NCBI GenBank assembly: GCA_003154025.1
Contig: PMCE01000394.1
Location: 1-5,607 of the forward strand
DNA: 5,607 nt
Reading direction: 5' to 3'
Source of the DNA: Syntrophaceae bacterium
GTDB taxonomy: Bacteria; Desulfobacterota; SM23-61
The notes below the pieces were generated by a model that saw only the letters and a program-made list of their open reading frames with translations, made no database searches and was not told the DNA's origin. This document shows, piece after piece, positions 1 to 4,936 of the stretch. Each line of letters opens with the position of its first letter. The stretch's first letter is position 1. Made by a program: the position numbers and the translations under genes.

Positions 1-688
1 GCATTTCTTCCACCGTCCCTTCGGCGGCGATCCGGCCGCCCTCCAGCAGCCCGATGCGATCGGCATAATCGCCCCGATGGGGATATTCACTGCCCACTTC
101 CAGGAGACTGGCTCCGGTCCTTCGCTGATAGTCCCTGATGATCTGACCCAGACTCTGGGCGATCTCCGTCTCCAGGTCACCGGTGGGCTGGTCCAGGAGA
201 AGAAACTCCGGCTCCAGGATGAGAGCCCGGGCCAGGGCGGCTCGTTTGCGCATTTCCAGGCTCAGCAGGGCAGGAATGGACCAGTCGAAAGACCGGTCCA
301 CCCCAAAGAGCTCCATCTTTTCCTCCACCCGCGCTCGGACCTGCGTCTCGGTCCATTTTTTATGATAGCGGAGCGGGAGGGCGACGTTATCGTAAATGGC
401 CATGTTACTCATCAGGGCGGAATCCTGGAAGACAAAACCGATCCTGGCCCTCAGGTCCTGAATCTCCCCCTTCGGCGCCTCCTTCAAGTCGATTCCACCG
501 AGAGTCACGCTCCCCTGTTCCGGATAGATCAGGCCGGCGCAGACCCGGAGAAGAAGGGATTTGCCGCTCCCGCTGCCTCCCACGACAAACAGGGCTTCCC
601 CCTTGGAAAGGCGAAGATTCAAATCCTGGAAAATCACCCTGGGGTCGGGGCGAAAAGAAACATTTCGAACTTCGAGAGCGATTTCCAT
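1..688 (-). CDS. MlaF/Ttg2A-type ABC transporter ATP-binding protein, degenerate, 3' end outside window
   Basis: Minus-strand frame open from ATG at 688 to the window edge: 229 codons with no stop, so the C-terminus is missing (family members are usually about 240-270 aa). It resembles the ATPase of Mla-type lipid transporters, which works on the cytoplasmic face of an MlaE permease. Seen: Walker A GGSGSGKS at residues 37-44 and a Q-loop (FVFQD, Q88) are intact. The signature region reads LLSLEMRKR (141-149) instead of LSGGM. Walker B is FLLLDQPTGD (162-171), with Gln167 where the catalytic Glu belongs. The usual VTHD switch is replaced by VGSE (198-201), without His. The frame is otherwise clean, so this is a conserved-looking coding sequence rather than an obvious pseudogene. 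The start is supported by AAAGGGA just upstream and an in-frame TAA five codons before the ATG. It lies 93 nt downstream of the hydrolase gene, probably in the same operon. Family assignment is confident; ATPase competence is doubtful. Confidence 0.88.
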   Translation of the reverse strand, partial: MEIALEVRNVSFRPDPRVIFQDLNLRLSKGEALFVVGGSGSGKSLLLRVCAGLIYPEQGSVTLGGIDLKEAPKGEIQDLRARIGFVFQDSALMSNMAIYDNVALPLRYHKKWTETQVRARVEEKMELFGVDRSFDWSIPALLSLEMRKRAALARALILEPEFLLLDQPTGDLETEIAQSLGQIIRDYQRRTGASLLEVGSEYPHRGDYADRIGLLEGGRIAAEGTVEEM

Positions 689-781
689 CAGTCCCTTTGC
701 TTAAAGCCCAAACTTCCTGTTGATTCTACCCTTCCATCCAAAGGTAAGAAAGAGCGATTATCCCCACCCCGACAGGAATGG

Positions 782-1621
782 TCAGAGCTGAATTTCCGTA
801 TCCTGGGAAAGAGCAAAGACCTCCATCCGTTCTCCCCTTTCGGCGACGATCCGCCGGCAATCCTGGACGAGTCCCTCCAGGGACGAGTCGGACCTTTCCT
901 GATTATGGTGGAAAATGCCGAAAATCCCCACCTTCGCCTCCAGGGCCAGACGGAGGGCCTCCGTGTAGACCGAGTGGCCCCAGGTCCGGGTGTGGCGGTA
1001 CTCTTCCGCGGTGAACTCGGCATCGTGGATCAGAAAGTCGGCTCCGCGGGCGAACTGTACATAGTCCCGGAAGGTAAGTCCCCCGGGGTGCTGAAACCCC
1101 AGTTCGTTGTCGGTCAGGAAAACGAAACTCCTGCCGTTCTCGACAAGCTTGTAACCGAATCCCTGATTGGGATGGCTGAGGGGGATGGGCACGACGGTTA
1201 CGGTCTTGATGGCGAAGCTTTGCTCGCAAGCTTCGTGGTAGGAGATATCCGCCTGGAGGTCCTGGAAATTCACGGGAAAGTAGGGGGCCTCCATGGTCCG
1301 GGAGATCATTTCCTGAATCGATTCCTGAGCCTGGGGACAGCCGAACATCTGGATGGAGGTTCCCTTGCGGTAAGCGGGTTTAAAGAAGGGAAACCCGAGG
1401 ATATGGTCCCAGTGGGCGTGGGTGAAGACCATGGAGATCTGATCCCGTTTTTCCTGGACCAAGACGTTTCCCAACCTGCGAATTCCGGAGCCTGCATCGA
1501 TGATGATCAGATCATCTTCCCGGCTCCGGATCTCGATACAGGTCGTATCCCCGCCGTAGGTCACATAGTCCGCTCCGGAAACGGGAATGGAACCCCGGGC
1601 TCCCCAACAGCGAATCTTCAT
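782..1621 (-). CDS. MBL-fold metallohydrolase (Lactamase_B_2 / COG1235-like)
   Basis: A 279-aa soluble protein with no signal peptide or membrane segment. The N-terminus MKIRCWGARGSIPV and the glycine-rich first strand are typical of the PhnP/RNase Z-like branch of metallo-beta-lactamase hydrolases, which bind two metal ions and cleave ester or phosphodiester bonds. The metal motif HxHxDH is complete: THAHWDH with H68, H70, D72, H73. Further candidate ligands are H150 (PLSHPNQGFGY), D171 (FLTDNE) or D200 (LIHDAEF), H216 (WGHS) and H238/H239 (FHHNQ). All expected positions are filled, so it is probably active. The substrate cannot be read from sequence; cyclic-nucleotide or other phosphodiesters are possible. 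The ATG at 1621 has AAAAAAGGGA 7 nt upstream. It sits between the permease (61 nt) and the ATPase (93 nt) on the same strand, an unusual insertion into an Mla-like pair. A role in lipid turnover is speculation. Confidence 0.93.
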   Translation of the reverse strand: MKIRCWGARGSIPVSGADYVTYGGDTTCIEIRSREDDLIIIDAGSGIRRLGNVLVQEKRDQISMVFTHAHWDHILGFPFFKPAYRKGTSIQMFGCPQAQESIQEMISRTMEAPYFPVNFQDLQADISYHEACEQSFAIKTVTVVPIPLSHPNQGFGYKLVENGRSFVFLTDNELGFQHPGGLTFRDYVQFARGADFLIHDAEFTAEEYRHTRTWGHSVYTEALRLALEAKVGIFGIFHHNQERSDSSLEGLVQDCRRIVAERGERMEVFALSQDTEIQL

Positions 1622-1643
1622 CGGATGTCCCTTTTTTCTCTCC

Positions 1644-1671
1644 CCGGCGCCCCTTTGGTCAGAAGCGCCGG
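1644..1671 (-). other. Intra-operon hairpin between permease and hydrolase genes
   Basis: A perfect 7-bp G+C-only inverted repeat: CCGGCGC and GCGCCGG separated by a 14-nt loop. On the minus-strand transcript it lies 11 nt after the permease stop and is followed by an A-rich stretch leading into the hydrolase ribosome-binding site. There is no U-tract, so it is not a standard terminator. It could stabilise or process the mRNA between the two cistrons. Function is inferred only. Confidence 0.4.
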
Positions 1672-1682
1672 TTTCTAAAGCC

Positions 1683-2519
1683 CTACAGGTAGAACAAAAC
1701 GGTCAACAGGGCATTGGTAGCAAAACAGAACAACATGGCGCTCACCACGCCCCGGGTCGCCGCCTGGGGAACTTCGATGAGCGAAAACCGCACCGTGAGG
1801 CCGTAATAGGTACAGGTCAAGGCTATCAAAAGCCCGAAGATGAGACTCTTGAGGAAAGCGAAGAGAAGGTCATTGGCGGTGAGCGCTCTTTCCAATTCCA
1901 GCAGAAATGCCTGGAAGGTGATGGGCAGAATCAGCTTGGATACCCAAAAGCCTCCCAGCAGACCGACGGTTATGAAGATGGTGGTCAGGCTGATCACCGC
2001 AATCGTCACCCCGATGATTCGAGGGGTCACGATGAAATAGACCGGGTTAATCCCCATGACCTGGATGGCCTCCAGTTCATGGGCGATGACGATGTTGCCC
2101 AGCTCCGTGGCAATGGCGGTTCCCGAGCGGCCGATGACGATGATCGCCGTCAGGAGGGGACCCAGCTCGCGAAAAAAGACCAGGACCATAATGGGAACGA
2201 TAAACTCAATCCCCCCGCCCATAAAAGAGAGCTGCGTGCCAATCTGTACGATCACCACGGTTCCGAGAGCCAGGGAGATCACCGTAACGACTGTCAGGGC
2301 TTGAACTCCGGTAAAATAGACCTGGCGCAGGGTAATTTCAAAGACCAGGGCGAGCCCTTTCTTTCTCTCCGCGATCAGCTCTTTGAAGGCCATGTAAAGA
2401 AGAGTGGATAGACTGAGGAGGACAGTCAGTTTTCCTCTCAGCCCTCCGCCGACCGAGGCTAAAAAATCAGGCCTTTCTTTGGGGAAGATATTTCCTGGAA
2501 CGCTGGCCGGAGAACTCAT
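1683..2519 (-). CDS. MlaE-type ABC transporter permease
   Basis: Integral inner-membrane permease of the MlaE/Ttg2B family, which moves phospholipids or other hydrophobic compounds together with an MlaF-type ATPase and usually an MCE (MlaD) protein. From ATG 2519 it is 278 aa. Visible family landmarks are FRELGPLLTAIIVIGRSGT (from about residue 116), followed by ATELG, the conserved HELEAIQVMGINPVYFIVTPRI segment (147-168), and the C-terminal ATRGVV...ALLTVLFYL. An N-terminal amphipathic/hydrophobic stretch (LTVLLSLSTLLYMAF) is followed by about five membrane segments. The frame stays open upstream to a TTG at 2609 (308 aa), but those 30 extra residues are hydrophilic and unlike the family. 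ATG 2519 is preferred on protein grounds, although it has no good Shine-Dalgarno; a GGAGGA motif 30 nt upstream is too distant. It is the first gene of the minus-strand block. The exact start is uncertain; the family is not. Confidence 0.93.
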   Translation of the reverse strand: MSSPASVPGNIFPKERPDFLASVGGGLRGKLTVLLSLSTLLYMAFKELIAERKKGLALVFEITLRQVYFTGVQALTVVTVISLALGTVVIVQIGTQLSFMGGGIEFIVPIMVLVFFRELGPLLTAIIVIGRSGTAIATELGNIVIAHELEAIQVMGINPVYFIVTPRIIGVTIAVISLTTIFITVGLLGGFWVSKLILPITFQAFLLELERALTANDLLFAFLKSLIFGLLIALTCTYYGLTVRFSLIEVPQAATRGVVSAMLFCFATNALLTVLFYL

Positions 2520-2669
2520 TCTGATTTTCGAGAAGCCTTCGAGCTCTCTTCCTCCTTTTCGGCAAAAGGCCGCGGGACCTGTATCCTCAAGAAAGGAATA
2601 TACCACCAACCCTCGGAATTTTCTATTGAAATGTTGCCCCGGTCGGGGGAAGATGGGAATAAAGCAGGT

Positions 2670-2774
2670 AGGAGGATCGAGGCACGAGATAAAAGGAACA
2701 AGGTACAGGGCGCAAGGTACAAGGATGAAGGATCAAGGAAACAGGAATCAGGAACCCGAAACTCGAAACAGGCA
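2670..2774 (+). repeat. Degenerate 7-bp-period tandem repeat array (about 15 units, consensus ACAAGGA)
   Basis: Reading in steps of seven from 2670 gives about 15 consecutive units without a gap. Examples are ACAAGGT (2698), GCAAGGT (2712), ACAAGGA (2719), TGAAGGA (2726), TCAAGGA (2733) and ATCAGGA (2747). Eleven of fifteen units have GG at positions 5-6. The last three core units drift to ACCCGAA, ACTCGAA and ACAGGCA, and a looser 7-nt rhythm (TTCAACC, GGCAACC, AGTAGCG, AGCAACG) continues to 2802. The plus strand is strongly purine-rich and almost T-free. The array lies between the divergent permease and DUF488 genes. Seven is not a multiple of three, so the period is not codon-driven. The remainder of the gap (2520-2669) shows no gene or convincing promoter to me. 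Confidence 0.8.
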
Positions 2775-2814
2775 TTCAACCGGCAACCAGTAGCGAGCAA
2801 CGAGGCTTTTTCCC

Positions 2815-3273
2815 TTGGACAAAATCATCCCCGTGGGAAGAACCGTTCTGACCTTGGGCACCAGCAACCGAAGCTGGGAGGAGTTCATCCATCTCCTCGG
2901 GACGTACCGAGTCGAGATGGTGATCGATGTGCGCAGTTTCCCAACCAGCAGATTCGCCCACTTCAAGCGAGCCTCTCTCAATCCTTCTCTGGCCGAGGCG
3001 GGTTTCGGGTACTACTATCTGGGAAAGGAGCTGGGCGGGTACCGCAAAGAGGGCTATGAGGCCTATACCCAGACTCTTCCCTACCTGGCGGGAATCGAAC
3101 TTCTGGAACGCATGTCCTCCCGCTGTCGTTCGGCGGTTCTCTGTGCCGAACGGCTCCCCGGGCGTTGCCACCGCCGCTTCATCGGCCGGAGCTTGCAGGA
3201 TCGAGGATGGAAAGTCGTCCACATCATCGATGAAAAGAGGGTATGGGAAGATAAAATTCCAGACGAGCCGTAG
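2815..3273 (+). CDS. DUF488 family protein
   Basis: A 152-aa soluble protein of the DUF488 family (PF04343), whose biochemical role is not established. Diagnostic segments are VLTLGTSNRSWEEFIHLL (11-28), DVRSFPTSRFAHFKR (38-52), YYYLGKELGGYR (66-77), and the Cys-rich LCAERLPGRCHRRFIG (109-124) with C110, C118, H119 and R120, the family's most conserved patch. Length and motif order are normal. The start is TTG at 2815, with GAGG 9 nt upstream; a GTG at 2833 is an alternative, and both precede the family core. There is no ATG before the core, so a non-ATG start is required. The leader region overlaps the tail of the 7-bp repeat array. It is followed after 46 nt by the crotonase gene on the same strand, so co-transcription is likely. 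Confidence 0.9.
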   Translation: MDKIIPVGRTVLTLGTSNRSWEEFIHLLGTYRVEMVIDVRSFPTSRFAHFKRASLNPSLAEAGFGYYYLGKELGGYRKEGYEAYTQTLPYLAGIELLERMSSRCRSAVLCAERLPGRCHRRFIGRSLQDRGWKVVHIIDEKRVWEDKIPDEP

Positions 3274-3319
3274 GGGGCTGGGAGTTGTCGAAGATCTTAA
3301 AGGAGAAAGGTTTTTTACA

Positions 3320-4081
3320 ATGGCACTGGTTATATTAGAGAGGAAAGAGGACACGCTACGGGTTTCCTTGAATCGGACCTCGGCCTTCAATGCCATCAAC
3401 AGCGCGGTCCTGCAGGAATTGGAGCAGGGGCTGAAACTGTATGAATTCGACCCGACGATAAAATCTCTGATGCTCTCCGGGCAGGGGGGATGCTTTGCCT
3501 CCGGCGCCGATATCCGGGAGCTGTCCAGTCTGGACGAAGGGGGGATCCGGAAATTTCATGAGCTCAGGGAAAGAACCTTCGACCTTCTGGAAAAATATCC
3601 CTGCCCCACTTTGGCGGTCGTCGAAAGGTATGCGCTGGGCACGGGGCTGGAGCTGGCTCTATGCTGCGACTTCCGGATCGCCGCGACCGATGCCAAGCTG
3701 GGGGTGCCTTCGGCCAGGCTCGGGTTAGTGGAGAGCTATGAATACTTCACCCGCCTGGTCCGCGCCGTGGGCCCAGCCTGGGCCAAGAAGATGGTATTCA
3801 CCGGAGATCAGGTTGACGGCGACACCGCCTTCCGGATCGGCCTGGTTGAAGAGTTGAGCCCCCCGGAAAGAATCTTCGAGGAGGCGGAAGGCATGCTTTC
3901 CAGGATTCTCAAAAACTCAGCCTCTTCGATCAGGCAAACGAAGAGGATCATTGCCGACTGTGCTCAGGATCCGAATCTTTTCCTGGTGAACGACCCGGCG
4001 TTCCCGATGGTGGATTCGACGAAATCGGAGGACTTCAAGGAGGCTACCCGAGCTTTCCTGGAAAAAAGGGGCAAGAAGTGA
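3320..4081 (+). CDS. Enoyl-CoA hydratase/isomerase (crotonase) family protein
   Basis: A 253-aa cytoplasmic protein of the crotonase superfamily, which acts on acyl-CoA thioesters. Seen: the oxyanion-hole segment GCFASGADIREL (57-68); the second conserved block RYALGTGLELALCCDFRIA (103-121), with E111 at the position of rat crotonase Glu144; and the C-terminal TGDQVDGDTAFRIGLVEEL (161-179). The second catalytic glutamate (rat Glu164, usually in a PE motif before a GAGGTQ loop) is absent. The sequence here is GVPSARLGLVESYEYFTRL (128-146), with Ser131 at that site and no glycine-rich loop. Simple hydration is therefore questionable; isomerase, decarboxylase or hydrolase activity is possible. 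The ATG at 3320 is set by AAAGGAGAAAGG upstream. The frame stays open further upstream, but only as an overlap with the DUF488 gene. The substrate is not recognisable. Confidence 0.92.
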   Translation: MALVILERKEDTLRVSLNRTSAFNAINSAVLQELEQGLKLYEFDPTIKSLMLSGQGGCFASGADIRELSSLDEGGIRKFHELRERTFDLLEKYPCPTLAVVERYALGTGLELALCCDFRIAATDAKLGVPSARLGLVESYEYFTRLVRAVGPAWAKKMVFTGDQVDGDTAFRIGLVEELSPPERIFEEAEGMLSRILKNSASSIRQTKRIIADCAQDPNLFLVNDPAFPMVDSTKSEDFKEATRAFLEKRGKK

Positions 4082-4086
4082 GGACC

Positions 4087-4114
4087 GTAGGGGCACGATG
4101 CATCGTGCCCCTAC
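4087..4114. repeat. Perfect 28-bp palindrome, REP/MITE-like
   Basis: The half-site GTAGGGGCACGATG is followed immediately by its exact reverse complement, with no mismatch. In RNA it would fold as a 12-bp stem with a UGCA loop. It starts 5 nt after the crotonase stop codon and ends about 17 nt before the GGGAGG ribosome-binding site of the flavoprotein gene. There is no T-run after either arm, so it is a poor terminator. Palindromes with GTAGGGGC...GCCCCTAC ends are, from general knowledge, a recurring dispersed-repeat type in many bacterial genomes. Copy number here cannot be seen from one window. Confidence 0.75.
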
Positions 4115-4141
4115 AAGGCTTACCATACCGGGAGGTGGATC

Positions 4142-4714
4142 ATGGAGAAAGTCAAGAGCGACGCCAATGCTTTCATTTACCCCATGCCCATGGTTCTTGC
4201 AGGAGCCGTGGTCGACAACAAACCGAATTTCATGGCCGTTGGTTGGGTAGCCCGGGTGAACTTCAATCCTCCCATGATCGGAATCTCCCTGGGAAAGGAT
4301 CATCATACCAACGGGGGGATTCACCAGAACCAGGCCTTCAGCGTGAACGTTCCGGGCATGGAGCTAATCGAAAAAGTCGATTACTGCGGGCTGGTCAGCG
4401 GTAAGAAAACGGATAAATCAAAAATCTTCGATGTCTTTTATGGGGATCTACCCCTTGCGCCCATGATTCGGGAATGCCCTCTCTGCATGGAATGCAAACT
4501 CGTCCAGACCGTGGATATGCCTTCCAACACCTTCTTCATCGGGCAGATCCTGGGAGCCTATACGGAAGAGAAGTACCTGACCTACGGAAAGCCGGATATC
4601 CTGAAGATGAATCCTTTCACCCTAACCATGCCGGATAACCAGTACTGGGCGGTCGGCCGGAACGCCGGGAAGGCCTGGGGGCTCGGGAAGAATTGGAAAA
4701 TACCCCAAAAGTGA
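4142..4714 (+). CDS. Flavoredoxin-like flavin reductase domain protein (FMN-binding)
   Basis: A 190-aa soluble protein of the flavin reductase-like/flavoredoxin family (PF01613), which binds FMN in a split beta-barrel and carries electrons in anaerobes such as sulfate reducers. The length matches flavoredoxins. Landmarks are FIYPMPMVLAGAVVDNKPNF (11-30), MAVGWVARVNFNPPMIGISLGK (31-52), the NQAFSVNVPGMELIEKVDYCGLVSGKKTDK region (63-92), and TFFIGQILGAY (130-140). A CPLCMEC patch (C112, C115, C118) is present; three cysteines at spacing CxxCxxC could be redox-active or bind metal, but this is inferred. The ATG at 4142 is preceded by GGGAGGTGG at good spacing. It is the last gene of the plus-strand run, 60 nt after the crotonase gene and separated from it by the palindrome. 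Partner proteins are unknown. Confidence 0.92.
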   Translation: MEKVKSDANAFIYPMPMVLAGAVVDNKPNFMAVGWVARVNFNPPMIGISLGKDHHTNGGIHQNQAFSVNVPGMELIEKVDYCGLVSGKKTDKSKIFDVFYGDLPLAPMIRECPLCMECKLVQTVDMPSNTFFIGQILGAYTEEKYLTYGKPDILKMNPFTLTMPDNQYWAVGRNAGKAWGLGKNWKIPQK

Positions 4715-4729
4715 ACAAGAGCTGTGGAG

Positions 4730-4743
4730 CCCATCCGGATGGG
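4730..4743 (+). terminator. Possible 3'-end hairpin after the flavoprotein gene
   Basis: A perfect 14-bp palindrome (CCCATCC next to GGATGGG) starts 15 nt after the flavoprotein stop codon. The location suits a terminator, but with no loop spacer and no T-tract (the next bases are purine-rich) it does not meet the usual criteria for a factor-independent terminator. It may be chance or an mRNA 3'-stabilising element. Confidence 0.25.
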
Positions 4744-4890
4744 AGGGAAGGGTCCCCTCTTCTTGCCCATCGCGTTGACTGATTTCTCCTCCGATGAGCC
4801 CGCTCCTTGCATTCTACGGATTGATCTGGTAGTTTTTAAAAAAAACGGTCAGGCCTCAGCGGTCCCCTATCAGAGAGAAGTGAGATTTTC

Positions 4891-4918
4891 GCTGACGGCT
4901 GAAACCTGAACGCTGCTG
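4891..4918 (+). repeat. Short 7-nt-period repeat (four degenerate units)
   Basis: Four consecutive heptamers: GCTGACG, GCTGAAA, CCTGAAC, GCTGCTG. The first three match each neighbour at 5 of 7 positions; the fourth is weak. It lies about 20 nt upstream of the next start codon, a position similar to that of the longer array before the DUF488 gene, but the unit sequence is different. Only 28 bp, so chance is not excluded. Confidence 0.35.
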
Positions 4919-4936
4919 TTGGAAGGCTTTTCTGCG

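Noticed and set aside
77..1678. A 533-codon plus-strand open frame
   Set aside because: It is antisense to the well-supported ATPase and hydrolase genes, has no recognisable domain, and is explained by the G+C-rich codon use of the opposite strand.
1587..2411. A 274-codon plus-strand open frame
   Set aside because: Antisense to the MlaE permease. The very hydrophilic, Gln/Asp/Gly-rich product is what the reverse complement of a membrane protein gives.
2670..2802. CRISPR array reading of the repetitive tract
   Set aside because: The units are 7 bp, directly adjacent and degenerate. There are no 24-40 bp conserved repeats, no spacers and no cas genes.
2927..3319. N-terminal extension of the crotonase frame upstream to 2927
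   Set aside because: It overlaps the DUF488 gene in another frame, has no family similarity, and the ATG at 3320 has a strong ribosome-binding site.
4807..4835. Possible promoter TTGCAT-17 nt-TAGTTT before the B12-domain gene
   Set aside because: The -10 box matches only 3 of 6 consensus positions; in a genome of this composition this is not convincing.
4829..4848. A/T run (TTTTTAAAAAAAA) as a minus-strand terminator
   Set aside because: The sequence preceding the T-run on the minus strand has only a 6-bp loopless AGGCCT core and no usable stem, and no minus-strand gene ends there.
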